Below are positions 1 to 9,754 of a DNA stretch of 64,000 bases, piece after piece. The stretch comes from Natrialba sp. SSL1 (GTDB taxonomy: Archaea > Halobacteriota > Halobacteria > Halobacteriales > Natrialbaceae). The position numbers and the translations under genes were made by a program. Every line of letters begins with the position of its first letter. The stretch's first letter is position 1. The stretch spans positions 62,001 to 126,000 of the forward strand of contig NZ_MASN01000041.1 in the NCBI RefSeq assembly GCF_001861355.1, in the 5' to 3' direction. The notes under the pieces were generated by a model that saw only the letters and a program-made list of their open reading frames with translations, was not told where the DNA came from and did no database searches.

Positions 1-149
1 CAGTATCGGTTGGCCAGTGAGCGCCCCAGCGCCAACCTGTTCGCTTGTCGCTGCATCCTGCACCTTGTCTCTGCGTGTCATTAACTCGTGGTACTGTTGC
101 GCATGATGGGCCACAAACACTTTTCCGTGGTAGCAGCCACGTTCAGGAA

Positions 150-2786
150 ATGAAATCAGTGCGGACGGAGAACCTATCGGAACCGATTGTGAATCTGATC
201 CCGGATCGGATTCGTCGGAGCTACGTCGCGAAGTTCAGCGTGGTCGTCCTTGCGGTCTTCTTCCTGACTGTCGCCGTTGCCGTCTTCTTCCACGCCGGCA
301 TCTCAAACGAGATGACGAGCGACGTCATGTCGGACATCGAGCAGTCGGCTGACGACCAGGCGGCGGAGGTCAGCACCTGGATCGGACAGAACGAACAGCA
401 GGTCCGGATGCTCTCTGCATACCCGGCCATCGCCGCCGGTGATGACGACGAGATCTCGGCCGTACTCGAGTCCGAACTCGAGCACGCCTCGGACGACGTC
501 CACTCGGTGAGTTACGTCGAAGACGATACGATTCAACAGAGTACGGACGAGAGCGCCGTCGGCACGGATCTGACGACGCTCGATCTGGAGACGAACGTGC
601 GCCAGGAGCGACGCAGCGGCGGGAGCAGTATTTCTGAACTCAGCTACGAACGGCTGGTCGACCAGGAGTTCGACTCGAGCTATACGGACACGTACGAGCA
701 AGATGGCGTGCCCGTCATCTCCTTCTTGAGTCCGGTCGCGGAGCCGAGCGACGCGGCGGGCGAGGACGACGCGCACGCGGACGACACGACACGGCTCGTG
801 ATGATCACCGCCGAAGTCTCCGTGCTCGCAAACGACTTCTCGACGCCGGTCGACGGCGGCTACACGCAGGCGATAGATTCGGAGGGCGGTGTCGTTCTCG
901 CACCGGATGAAACGGCGATGTTTTCGGAGTATCGCGACGGTGAAGGCGAGGCGATCATCACCGAGATTACGACCTACCGGGCCGGCGTCACCGAGGACGA
1001 CGAGTACGACGAAGTCATCGGGTACGCACAGATTCCGAACACCGACTGGGCGCTCGTCACACACGCGCCGGCGTCAGAGGCCTACGACGTCGCCGACACC
1101 GTCGCGAACTCGTTGATCATCCTCATCGCAATCGCGTTGAGCGGCTTCCTCGTCATCGGGGCGACCATCGGCCGCTCGACCGCGAATGCACTCGAGGATC
1201 TGGACGAACGAGCCACCGCCCTGTCGAACGGCGACACCGACGTTACGGTCAGCGACAACGGCCGGATCGACGAAGTCGGTCGCGTCAGGAACTCGTTCGA
1301 GGACATTCGCCAGTACCTCGAGACGGCGGCCGCGCAGTCGACCGCCGTCGCCGACCAGGAGTTCGACGACCCGGTACTCGAGACGGACGTGCCCGGCGAA
1401 CTGGGTGACTCACTCGAGGCGATGCGCCACGATCTGGAGACGTACATCGAGGACATCGAGGACTCCCGCGCGGCAGCCGAGGCGTCGAAGGAGGAGGCCG
1501 CCGAGGCCCAGCGCCAGGCCGAGGAGATGGCCGACCGACTCGAGCAGAAGGCAGTCGAGTTCGGCAGCATCATGACCGCAGCAGCGGACGGCGACTTCAC
1601 GCAGCGCCTCGACGAGGACGTGGACAACGAGGCGCTCGCAGAGATTGCAACCTCGTTCAACGAGATGCTCGATCAACTCGAACGGACGATCGTCGACATT
1701 CAGGAGTTGGCCGAGGAGGTCGACGACGTAAGTGCGGACGTAACCACGCGCGTCGAGGAAATCGAACGCGCGAGCGGCGAGGTGAGTCGCTCCTCGGAGG
1801 AGATTGCAACTGCCGCGGCGGACCAGAGCGAGCGCTTCCAGGATGTCTACGGCGAGATGAACGAGCTCTCGGCGACGGTCGAGGAAATTGCTTCGACGGC
1901 CGACGACGTCGCAAACGTCTCCAATCAGGCGGCAGACAGCGCCACGGAGGCGAGCGAGGCGACCGACGAGATCCAGTCGGAGATGGCCGAACTCGAGCGC
2001 CGCGCGGACGCGATCACCGAGCAGGTCGAGCAGCTCGACGCCGAGATGGGCGAGATCAGCGAGATCGTCGACCTGATCGACGATATCGCGGGCCAGACGA
2101 ACTTACTCGCACTCAACGCCTCCATCGAGGCCGCAGCGGCCGGCAACGAGGGAGACGGCTTCGCGGTCGTCGCGGACGAAGTCAAGTCCCTCGCGGAGGA
2201 GACCGGCGAGGCGACCCGGGAGGTCGACGAACGAATTACGAGCGTAAAGCAGTCCGTCGAGGAGACGGTGACGGAGATCGAACGGATGCGCGACCGCGTC
2301 GAGGAGGGCAGTGCTGTCGTCGAGGACGGCATCGAAGCCATCGACGAGATTACCGAACAGGTCGAGACGGCGAACGACAGCATTCAGTCGATCAACGACG
2401 CGACCGACGAACAGGCCCGCGCCAGCGAGCGCGTCGTGACGATGGTCGACGAGGCGACCGAAATCAGCGAGGACACACGCGACGAGACCGAGACCGTCGC
2501 CGCCGCAGCGGAGGAGCAGGCCGCGACCGTCTCGGAGGTCACTGCCGGTGCGCAGTCGCTCACCGAGATGGCCGACGAACTGCGCGGGTCGCTGGCTGTC
2601 TTCGAGGTGGATGCTGGCGCTGCGGATACCGCAGCGACTGGCGCTCCTGCTGGCGACGACTCCCTGTCTGAGATGAGGGAAGCGGAGCAAGCAGGGAAAC
2701 CGGAGCAAATGGAGCGAACGGAGCAAACAGAACAGCTCCTCAAATACGACGACCCGACCGACGCAATCGACACGAGTGAGGACTGA
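150..2786 (+). CDS. Methyl-accepting chemotaxis transducer (Htr-type)
   Basis: A membrane chemoreceptor that would signal to a CheA/CheW array. From the ATG at 150 it is 878 aa. A first membrane helix lies near residues 27-50 ([17 protein letters not shown]), then an extracellular dCache-like sensor, a second helix near 321-340, a HAMP segment and a long coiled signalling domain whose hairpin tip reads [18 protein letters not shown]. An in-frame start at 45 would add 35 Cys/Leu/His-rich residues unlike a haloarchaeal N-terminus, so 150 is preferred. The C-terminus is a Glu/Gln-rich tail encoded by roughly 9-bp repeats near 2690-2735. No che genes are nearby and the ligand is unknown. It converges on the next gene with 25 bp between stops. 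Confidence 0.93.
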   Translation: MKSVRTENLSEPIVNLIPDRIRRSYVAKFSVVVLAVFFLTVAVAVFFHAGISNEMTSDVMSDIEQSADDQAAEVSTWIGQNEQQVRMLSAYPAIAAGDDDEISAVLESELEHASDDVHSVSYVEDDTIQQSTDESAVGTDLTTLDLETNVRQERRSGGSSISELSYERLVDQEFDSSYTDTYEQDGVPVISFLSPVAEPSDAAGEDDAHADDTTRLVMITAEVSVLANDFSTPVDGGYTQAIDSEGGVVLAPDETAMFSEYRDGEGEAIITEITTYRAGVTEDDEYDEVIGYAQIPNTDWALVTHAPASEAYDVADTVANSLIILIAIALSGFLVIGATIGRSTANALEDLDERATALSNGDTDVTVSDNGRIDEVGRVRNSFEDIRQYLETAAAQSTAVADQEFDDPVLETDVPGELGDSLEAMRHDLETYIEDIEDSRAAAEASKEEAAEAQRQAEEMADRLEQKAVEFGSIMTAAADGDFTQRLDEDVDNEALAEIATSFNEMLDQLERTIVDIQELAEEVDDVSADVTTRVEEIERASGEVSRSSEEIATAAADQSERFQDVYGEMNELSATVEEIASTADDVANVSNQAADSATEASEATDEIQSEMAELERRADAITEQVEQLDAEMGEISEIVDLIDDIAGQTNLLALNASIEAAAAGNEGDGFAVVADEVKSLAEETGEATREVDERITSVKQSVEETVTEIERMRDRVEEGSAVVEDGIEAIDEITEQVETANDSIQSINDATDEQARASERVVTMVDEATEISEDTRDETETVAAAAEEQAATVSEVTAGAQSLTEMADELRGSLAVFEVDAGAADTAATGAPAGDDSLSEMREAEQAGKPEQMERTEQTEQLLKYDDPTDAIDTSED

Positions 2787-2811
2787 GCGTCTGACCAGAC
2801 GTCAACCCCAC

Positions 2812-4064
2812 TCACCTATCCGACGGTCGCTGGTATCGTGATGTGCCGTACAGCCTGCCGCTCGTGACGATCTGCCGCCGCGTTACGGCGAGTCCGTTGA
2901 GTCGGTCGTTCGACGGATCGAGTCCACAGCGGTCGTCGGACCTGCCGTTCGCGAGGAGGAACTTGCGGTGAACCGATCCCGTCTCCCGGTCGAGTTCGGC
3001 GTAGACGCCGCGCTGGTCGAGGACGGCGACGCGGTCAGTTACCGTCTCGAGTGCAGCGATCCGCGTATCACCCTCGTATCGCCACTGTTCAGTGAGGTTC
3101 CCGTCCGCATCGTACGCAGTTACGCCACCGGTGCGATCACCGACGAATAGCGCATCCTCGTTCCTGTGCACCGCGCGGACAACTGCTCCGTCGTCGCTCT
3201 CGCGTGCGCGCTCCTCGTCGGCATCGTATTCTTCCGTTGCCCGGTCAGTGTGTCGTCCAGTTATTTCGCCGGTCGTCGTCGCGAGCGTGAGCACCGTCCC
3301 GTCCTCGCGCGGGACCAGTGCCTCACCGGCGAGCGGGGTCAGTGTAGTGGACCAGTCGACACTCCCGTCCAGGTCGATCTCCCACTGTTCCTCGCCCGTC
3401 TCGGGGTTGATTCCGATCGCAGTTCCGTTCTGCGCGACGGCCACGACCGTCCCGTCTATAACCGCGAGACCGCTCGACACCGTGCCGGCAATGGGGACTG
3501 CCCACTCGAGTTCCCCGTCGGCCGCCGACACGCCGAGCACGTAGTTCGATGTCGAGCCCTCGAAGGCGTCCGCGTCGGGCTGGGTGGTCGAGATGACGAC
3601 GAGGCCGTCGTGTGCGACTGTCGCCACACCCATGCGCCCGGTTCGCTCGTTGCCGGCGTCAAACGTCCACTCGACGCGCCCGGTCTCGCGCTCGAGTGCG
3701 AACAGCCTGTTCGCGCCGGTCGAGACGAAGACGTGGTCGTCGGTCGGCTTCGGAATGCCGAACCCGCCGCCGAGTTCGCGTCGAAGGACCCACTTCGGCT
3801 CGCCGGTGGACTCGAGTGCGAGTAGCCGAAACGGTCGCGTTCCGGAGCTCATTCTGGTGATTCCGAAGCCGGCACCGACGAAGAGCGTTCTATCGTCCAG
3901 AACCGGCGGCGACCAGACGCTGGGGTCCGCCGTGAACTCGTGTGTCGACTCGAGTTGGTCCGGGCAGTCCAGCCCGCGGTGTCGAGAGAGCCAGTAGCCG
4001 CCTCCTGCGAGCGCTGCACCCGTGCCATCGCGCCGAGGAGTCGCCGTCGACTGCGGGAGACCAT
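2812..4064 (-). CDS. PQQ-like beta-propeller protein with a frameshift in its export signal
   Basis: A secreted or membrane-attached propeller of repeating blades, with motifs such as ETGRVEWTFDAGN, DGELEWAVPIAG, ETGEEQWEIDLDG and ETGSVHRKFLL (about seven). This is the PQQ-binding-like family, often assembly scaffolds rather than enzymes. The propeller frame is open from about 4025 to the stop at 2812. The natural start (ATG at 4064) lies in another frame and encodes MVSRSRRRLLGAM, a twin-arginine-like start. One extra G on the coding strand at the CC of 4025-4026 would join them as RRRLLGAMGTGAALAGGG, a good Tat/anchor signal. So the gene has a one-base deletion or the sequence has an error. 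It diverges from cofH. Confidence 0.75.
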
Positions 4065-4178
4065 ACGCCGTTGTCAGTTCAGTTCGTTGAATAGTTTGTG
4101 GAACAGAACTAGCACAGTACCGCCAACATACCCCGCGTTCCACCACGTTTTTCTCACTGTGCCGGTATTGATACGCCG

Positions 4179-5558
4179 ATGGAGCGTCCGGTAACCGAGG
4201 CGGATCTAACGTTCGAGCACGTTCCCGAAACCGACCAGTCGTTCGAGAACGCGCTCGCGAAGGCACGTGCGGGCGAGCGACTCACCGTCGACGACGCGAT
4301 CGAGTTGCTCACCACAGGGTCGGACAGTGACGGGATCGACCGGGCGCGAAAGGAGCAGGTACTCGAAACGGCTGACAGACGCCGTGCGGAGGTCGTCGGC
4401 GAGGAGGTTACCTTCGTCGCGAACCTGAACAACAACGTGACGACGGCCTGTAACGTGGGCTGTCTGTTCTGCAACTTCAAAGACGCCGCGCACACGTTCG
4501 AACGCGGCGCGGACGTCGAGACGGCGGGCTTTACGAAGACACCCGCGGAGTCGCGCGAGGCCGTCGCCGGTGCCGTCAACCGCGGCATCTACGAGGTGAC
4601 CTCCGTCTCTGGGCTCCACCCCGCGTTCGCGCTCGACGAGGAGCACCTCGAGATTCTCGACGCGCACCCGAATCCGAAGGAGGTCAACTACAAGCCGCCC
4701 GAGCGCTACGCGACCGATCCCGGCACCTACGCCGAACAGCTCTCGGCGATGAGCGTCGACGACGTCCACGTCCACTCGATGACGCCGGAGGAGGGGTACC
4801 ACGCCCGCCGCGGCACCGACTGGTCCTACGAGGAGGTCTACAGCCGACTCAAAGACGCCGGTCTCGACACGGTTCCCGGCACGGCCGCCGAAATTCTCGT
4901 CGACGAGGTGCGAGACGTGATCTGCCCCGGAAAGATCACGACGGACGGCTGGCTCGAGGCGATGGAAGCCGCCGCGAACGTCGGGCTCGGCCTCACGGCG
5001 ACGATCATGTACGGCCACGTCGAGAACGAGGCCCACCGCGCGATGCACCTGAAACGCGTTCGGGACCTGCAAGAGCGCGTCGACGGTGCAATTACGGAGT
5101 TCGTCCCGCTCTCGTTCATCCACCAGAACACGCCGCTGTTCGAACACGACGTGGTCACTGGCGGTGCAAGCACCGATGAGGACGAACTGATGATCGCCGT
5201 TTCACGGCTCTTTCTGGACAATATCGAACACATCCAGTCGTCCTGGGTCAAGTACGGCGACGAGCAGGGCCTGAAGATGCTCTCGTGTGGAGCCGACGAC
5301 TTCATGGGGACGATTCTCTCCGAGGAGATTACCAAGCGCGCCGGTGGCGGTTACGGCGAGTTCCGCTCGGTCGGCGAGTACGTCGAGATGATCTCCTCCA
5401 TCGGCCGCGTGCCGGTCGAGCGCTCGACGGACTATGAGACGCGTCGCGTGATCGACCCCGAGCACGAAAAGCCACCGTTCGGCCCCGAACTCGGCCCGAA
5501 GGCAGATGGAACGCCGCTGCTCACGACCGACGAACGCCGTCTCTCGGCGGACGACTGA
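4179..5558 (+). CDS. cofH: 7,8-didemethyl-8-hydroxy-5-deazariboflavin synthase, CofH subunit
   Basis: A radical SAM enzyme that joins a tyrosine-derived group to 5-amino-6-ribitylaminouracil, the first half of Fo (deazaflavin) synthesis for coenzyme F420. The protein is 459 aa, normal for CofH. The radical SAM cluster motif is in NNNVTTACNVGCLFCNF with Cys91, Cys95 and Cys98, and the family signature SGLHPAF follows. The start at 4179 gives the expected short acidic N-terminus. Its partner cofG lies 0.8 kb away on the other strand, and cofC is further along, which supports the assignment. Confidence 0.95.
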   Translation: MERPVTEADLTFEHVPETDQSFENALAKARAGERLTVDDAIELLTTGSDSDGIDRARKEQVLETADRRRAEVVGEEVTFVANLNNNVTTACNVGCLFCNFKDAAHTFERGADVETAGFTKTPAESREAVAGAVNRGIYEVTSVSGLHPAFALDEEHLEILDAHPNPKEVNYKPPERYATDPGTYAEQLSAMSVDDVHVHSMTPEEGYHARRGTDWSYEEVYSRLKDAGLDTVPGTAAEILVDEVRDVICPGKITTDGWLEAMEAAANVGLGLTATIMYGHVENEAHRAMHLKRVRDLQERVDGAITEFVPLSFIHQNTPLFEHDVVTGGASTDEDELMIAVSRLFLDNIEHIQSSWVKYGDEQGLKMLSCGADDFMGTILSEEITKRAGGGYGEFRSVGEYVEMISSIGRVPVERSTDYETRRVIDPEHEKPPFGPELGPKADGTPLLTTDERRLSADD

Positions 5559-5619
5559 ACTGCTGACCTGTAGCGACCTCCCAGATGGCTTTTTGACCAC
5601 GTCTCCCGTTTCGGCGAGT

Positions 5620-6012
5620 ATGAACCACCTCGTTCCGACTGACGACGGCGACGGCGACGACACCTGGCGACTCCCCCAGCACGCCCACATCGTCGTCTAC
5701 GAGCGTGACCACGTTGCTGGCAGTGAGGAATCGGTTGCCGCCGAGAACGATAGTGACAGTGTCAGTAATAGTATCGACGGCAATAACAGTGTTAGTGATA
5801 GTGTCGACGGCAGTGACAGCGACAGCCGCGGCCTCCTCACAATCTACGACTGCGGCGCCGCCCAACAACCACCGAGCGCACAACTCCTGGGAACACTCGA
5901 GTCCGTTGACGCGAGCGCGGTCGTCGACCCCCAGCCGACGGGCCGGATCGTGAAGCTTCGCGAGGAAGCGGTACTCGAGTGCCAGCGGGCGGACCGGTAC
6001 CGGATCATCTAA
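5620..6012 (+). CDS. Small acidic hypothetical protein next to cofH
   Basis: 130 aa from the ATG at 5620, 61 bp after the cofH stop, likely cotranscribed. The ends look conserved in style: MNHLVPTDDGDGDDTWRLPQ at the start and LKLREEAVLEC-like residues (IVKLREEAVLECQRADRYRI) at the end. The middle (about 47-68) is a Ser/Asp/Asn-rich stretch encoded by 6-bp repeats of the GACAGT type at 5750-5829. A longer ORF upstream (from 5506) overlaps cofH in another frame and is a shadow. I do not recognise the family; F420 context is the only hint of function. Confidence 0.7.
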   Translation: MNHLVPTDDGDGDDTWRLPQHAHIVVYERDHVAGSEESVAAENDSDSVSNSIDGNNSVSDSVDGSDSDSRGLLTIYDCGAAQQPPSAQLLGTLESVDASAVVDPQPTGRIVKLREEAVLECQRADRYRII

Positions 6013-6340
6013 CTGCCAAACGTTTCAGTTCGAACAGCGGAGGAGTTCAATTATAGTGATCGTCGAGTTTTAGTCAGGAGCGGAGTTTCAGGACTGGAAA
6101 ACGGCCGGCGGGGTCTTTTATACCAGCGTTCCGAGTCATCGATATCCGACGGGGATACGAAGCGACGACCGTTGTGGTGGCGGGTCGTTGGCTCTGTGTT
6201 ACCCGTTGGATAGAAGCCCTCTCTCTTCGGTGTCCAGTACCGCCCAGCTGTCGGTCACCGCTCGACACACAGCCTCCCCCTGTACTCTCCTCGTACCAGC
6301 CACGTCAGCCGTCCAGCCGTCCAGCGTCCCTGCCGTTCGG
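6013..6340. other. Intergenic stretch between convergent genes, nothing clear
   Basis: 328 bp between the stop of the small cofH neighbour and the stop of cofG. There is a TATA-like run (TTTTATA) near 6115-6121 without an ORF behind it, and three to four imperfect 8-bp units (GCCGTCCA type) at 6308-6335. The short ORFs here have no convincing start or composition. I see no RNA gene. Confidence 0.5.
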
Positions 6341-7549
6341 TTACGACGATGAGTTCGTTGCCACGGAGTCGATCTCCACGGTTCCGTCGAGAACCGCCCG
6401 GTACCGCTCGCCAGCGGCGTCGTCTGCCGTCAGCGCCGCCCGAATCCGTGATGAGATCCACTCCCCGTCCGCGGCGGGCGTCCCGTCGAACGTCTCGGTC
6501 CGCAACTCGCTCTCGAGGAATCGCTGATACACCGGCAACCGCTCACGAAGTGGAAGCCCCGCGTCGTTCGCGATCGACTCGAGTTCCCGCAGCGCTGGCC
6601 AGCTGTAGTTCGGGTTGATGTGGTCGTCCGTCACGGGTGAGACGCCGCCGAGGTCGTCGACGCCGCAGTCGACGAGGTCGCCGGCGGCGGTCAGGTTCGG
6701 CGGCACCTGTACTGAGACCTCCTCGGGGAGGGCTGCCCGTGCCATCGCCGTCACGCGGCGCATGGTTTCCAGACCGGGCGAGCCGTCGGTCCAGCGCTCG
6801 TTGTTCGTCACGGGTTGGACGATTACCTCCTGAATGTGGTCGTACCGGTCGTGAAGCTCTCGAATCGCGAGCAAGCTCTCCGCGCGGTCGCGCCAGTCCT
6901 CGCCGATGCCGACGAGAATACCGGTCGTGAACGCCACGTCGAGTTCGCCCGCGTTCTGGAGCGTGCGCAGACGCTGGCCGGGTTCCTTCCGACGCGGCCC
7001 CGCGTGGGCGTCGACCTCGGCCGTCGTCTCGAGCATCACGCCCATACTGGCGTTGACATCGGCGACGGTTGCCATCTGCTCGCGCGTCTGGTCGCCGGGA
7101 TTGGCGTGTGGAAGCAGACCCGTCTCGAGTGCGACCTCGCAGGCGGCCCGCAGGTAGTCGTGGATGGAGTCGTAGCCCCACTCTGCGAGCTGGTCGTGAA
7201 TCTCGGTGTAGCGGTCGTCGGGGTCGTCGCCGAAGGTGAAGAGAGCTTCCGTGCAGCCGGCGTCAGCGCCGCGTTCGCAGATGTCGCGGACCTCCTCGAG
7301 TGAGAGCAGAGAGGCCTGTCCGGGTGCGTCGAAGTAGGTGCAGTAGGTGCAGGTGTAGCGACACGCGGTCGTCAGCGGGACGAAGACGTTTCGCGCGAAC
7401 GTGAGCTCGGACGGCGAGTCGACGTCGTCAGGCTGGACCGACAGCAGATCTTGGACTGCGTACTCATCGATCGACAGCTCGACACCGTACTCGCTCGCGC
7501 CGGGAATCATCGTCTCGACGTGAGGTGGGCCAGGGGTAAAGGATTTCAC
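6341..7549 (-). CDS. cofG: 7,8-didemethyl-8-hydroxy-5-deazariboflavin synthase, CofG subunit
   Basis: The second radical SAM half of Fo synthase, acting after CofH to close the deazaflavin ring. The protein is 402 aa with the cluster motif TTACRYTCTYCTYFDAPG (Cys63, Cys67, Cys70), as expected for CofG. Later features (GGVSPVTDDHINPNYSWP) match the CofG C-terminal half. Convergent with cofH and its small neighbour. The next gene upstream on the same strand begins 46 bp away, so cofG may be the distal gene of a minus-strand unit that also contains the oxidase and cofC. Confidence 0.95.
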   Translation of the reverse strand: MKSFTPGPPHVETMIPGASEYGVELSIDEYAVQDLLSVQPDDVDSPSELTFARNVFVPLTTACRYTCTYCTYFDAPGQASLLSLEEVRDICERGADAGCTEALFTFGDDPDDRYTEIHDQLAEWGYDSIHDYLRAACEVALETGLLPHANPGDQTREQMATVADVNASMGVMLETTAEVDAHAGPRRKEPGQRLRTLQNAGELDVAFTTGILVGIGEDWRDRAESLLAIRELHDRYDHIQEVIVQPVTNNERWTDGSPGLETMRRVTAMARAALPEEVSVQVPPNLTAAGDLVDCGVDDLGGVSPVTDDHINPNYSWPALRELESIANDAGLPLRERLPVYQRFLESELRTETFDGTPAADGEWISSRIRAALTADDAAGERYRAVLDGTVEIDSVATNSSS

Positions 7550-7594
7550 TTCGGTTGGCGGTGCGCTGTTCGTGCTGTGTTCTCTCTCAGCGTC

Positions 7595-8734
7595 TCACAG
7601 ACGACCATCCAGCCGGTGCACGTCGATCGGCAACTCCGTATCGCCCTCGGTGACGAAATCCGCCAGCACGTCGCCGATCGCGCTGACGAACTTGAAGCCG
7701 TGGCCGGTAAAGCCCGCGGCGAACGAGACGTGCGGATACTCGGGGTGCGTATCGAGGTAGAAGTGGCCGTCGGTCGAAGTCGTGACGAGACAGGTCGCCA
7801 TTCCCATCGTCCGATCCCTGCCCGGATCACCCGCGAAGTGACCGTCCGGAAGCTGGCGTAGGAGGTGTTCGTCCTGCATCGTCGGCTCGTCCTGCCAGTC
7901 GTTCGGGTCGACGACTTCCGTTACGTCCGGGCTGCGACCGAACTTGAACCCTGGTCGCTCGGCCGTCGGGAAGCCGTAAAAGTTGCCCTCCGGCACATCG
8001 ACGCTGAACACCGGGAACCGGTCCGGGCTGAAATTCGCCGGCTCCTCTGGCTGGAGCCAAATCATCACCCGCCGCTGGGGCGAGAGGTGGTTCTGCAGTA
8101 CGTCGAGCTGGTTCGCCGCCCAGGCACCGGCCGTGATCACGAGGTTGTCCGCTTCGTACGTGTTCCGATCAGTTCGCACCGTCACACCCGACTCGCGCGG
8201 TTCCCAGCTTCGCACGCGCTCGCGAGCGCGAACGACACCACCGTGTTCGTGGGCCTGATTCACGTTCGTCGTGATCACCCGTTCGCATGACAGAAACCCG
8301 CCATCTGGCTGGTAGACCGCTCGATGGCCCTCGGGCAACTCGAAGGCCGGAAACCGCTCTCCCAGCTCCGCGCTGGTCAGCAGTTCGTGGTCGACCTCGT
8401 TCGCGCGGACGGACTCGAGTGCATCCGCTACTAGCTCCCCATCTTTCGGGCCGGCGTGGACCGAACCGGTGGTCGTCAGCAGGTCGGCGCCAGACTCGGC
8501 CTCGAGTTCACGCCAGCGTTCGTGTGCGTGCTGGGCGAGGGGAACGTACGACGGGTGTTCCGGCTGTGTCAGACGGAAAATTCGCGTTTCACCGTGCGAG
8601 GAACCGCGCGTGTGTGGAATGTCGTACTGCTCGAGCCCGAGAACGTCGACGCCTCGCTTCGCGAGGGTATAGACGGCTGCACTGCCCATGCCTCCGACGC
8701 CGATCACGATCGCGTCGTACGATGTCTGTGTCAC
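7595..8734 (-). CDS. Sarcosine/N-methyltryptophan oxidase-like FAD enzyme
   Basis: A flavin amine oxidase of the monomeric sarcosine oxidase (SolA/MSOX) family. The N-terminus has the Rossmann motif VIGVGGMGSAAVYTLAKRG followed by LEQYDIPHTRGSSHGETRIF, typical of the family. Near the C-terminus ATCLVTTSTDGHFYLDTHPE matches the segment whose Cys carries covalent FAD. A GTG at 8734 gives 379 aa, the usual length; a TTG at 8761 is possible but adds nine atypical residues. It sits between cofG and cofC on the same strand. The amine substrate cannot be told from sequence. Confidence 0.88.
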   Translation of the reverse strand: MTQTSYDAIVIGVGGMGSAAVYTLAKRGVDVLGLEQYDIPHTRGSSHGETRIFRLTQPEHPSYVPLAQHAHERWRELEAESGADLLTTTGSVHAGPKDGELVADALESVRANEVDHELLTSAELGERFPAFELPEGHRAVYQPDGGFLSCERVITTNVNQAHEHGGVVRARERVRSWEPRESGVTVRTDRNTYEADNLVITAGAWAANQLDVLQNHLSPQRRVMIWLQPEEPANFSPDRFPVFSVDVPEGNFYGFPTAERPGFKFGRSPDVTEVVDPNDWQDEPTMQDEHLLRQLPDGHFAGDPGRDRTMGMATCLVTTSTDGHFYLDTHPEYPHVSFAAGFTGHGFKFVSAIGDVLADFVTEGDTELPIDVHRLDGRL

Positions 8735-8845
8735 TCTCTCACGTGATGTGTGCGAGAGCAAAAGTCTTCACGTCGGATCGGTTCTTGCAGGTCTGACCGT
8801 GGGCTGTTCGGGGCGGCCATACACACCACTACAACAAACTCGCAG

Positions 8846-9547
8846 TCAGGACTCGGTTCGAACGACAGTAACTCGACCGTCCGTCGTTTCGAGTTCGAAG
8901 CCAAGCTCACGGAGCCGTGTTGCGGTCCGGCTCTGACCACCGTCTTCCCGGCTGTGAATCAGCACCTCGACCAGATCCGACGGCTCATCCACGTCGGTGC
9001 CGAGCCGAAACGAGTCGACGGACTCGAGTGGCGCACCGATTTCGGCGGCGTGCTCGCGATGGTCGACGTAGGACGCGCCGTGATAGTCGACGCGGAAGTC
9101 GGGGTGGCGAACGACGAGGGCGTTCGTCCCGCCGCCGCGGCCGGGAGCGATAGCGACGCCGTCGGCAGCGCCGCTGGCGAACAGGGTCGACAGCGCAGCC
9201 GGTGTCGCGAGTGCGAGGTCAGCCATGACGATCGCGACCGGCTCTTCGGCGGCCTCGAGTTGGGCGTTGACCGCAGCCGTCAGCGGGCGGTCGTCGACCG
9301 TGACCGGAATCTCACCCGGGGACTCGAGTGCGGGCGAAACTGGCGCATGCTGGTCGTCGCTCGAAAATAGGGACTCGACTGAGAGCGATGAGGTCGAGAG
9401 CACGGTTGGTTCGTGGCCGGTCGCCGCAACTGCGCTGAGAACGTCCGCGAGCATCGCTCGTGCGAGTGTCGCTCGCTCTGTGGGCGCAAGTACGCCGCTG
9501 AGTCGGGTCTTTGGCGTGTCGGCGGCGAACGGGACGACGACGTGCAT
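8846..9547 (-). CDS. cofC: 2-phospho-L-lactate guanylyltransferase CofC
   Basis: A nucleotidyltransferase that activates 2-phospholactate (or PEP) with GTP for transfer onto Fo in F420 synthesis. The ATG at 9547 starts the usual [20 protein letters not shown], with the nucleotide-binding K/R-rich loop and the later signature [12 protein letters not shown]. The product is 233 aa. A longer ORF to 9616 adds residues unlike the family. It completes a local set with cofH and cofG; cofD and cofE are not in the window. Confidence 0.92.
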   Translation of the reverse strand: MHVVVPFAADTPKTRLSGVLAPTERATLARAMLADVLSAVAATGHEPTVLSTSSLSVESLFSSDDQHAPVSPALESPGEIPVTVDDRPLTAAVNAQLEAAEEPVAIVMADLALATPAALSTLFASGAADGVAIAPGRGGGTNALVVRHPDFRVDYHGASYVDHREHAAEIGAPLESVDSFRLGTDVDEPSDLVEVLIHSREDGGQSRTATRLRELGFELETTDGRVTVVRTES

Positions 9548-9680
9548 CTGTTCGACGTAGTCAACGGGTGTGGAAAAACACGTCGAACTCCCGGATCGGG
9601 CCGGATGCAGTCCCACTTCGTGCCCCCCGACACGAAAGTCTGGTATCGGCCCGTCCGGGAGTTCGTAGGTCGTCTCCTTG

Positions 9681-9720
9681 TGTTGGTTCGCGTTGAGTTG
9701 CGTTGGTTCGCGTCAGTTTC
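9681..9720. repeat. Short degenerate 5/10-bp tandem array
   Basis: Four decamers in register (TGTTGGTTCG, CGTTGAGTTG, CGTTGGTTCG, CGTCAGTTTC), also readable as eight pentamers. The array lies in the gap between the start of cofC and the stop of the CetZ gene. No ORF or promoter is evident in it. Confidence 0.5.
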
Positions 9721-9754
9721 GCTCCGCCCGAGCGAGGGGTGTGACGTCGAGTCG

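Noticed and set aside
303-1064. Long antisense ORFs across the transducer and most other genes
   Set aside because: GC-rich haloarchaeal genes leave the opposite strand open; these have no family signature and unnatural Arg/Ser-rich or Val/Gly-rich composition.
6110-6125. TATA-like TTTTATA downstream of the cofH neighbour
   Set aside because: No gene follows on that strand before the convergent cofG stop; probably chance.
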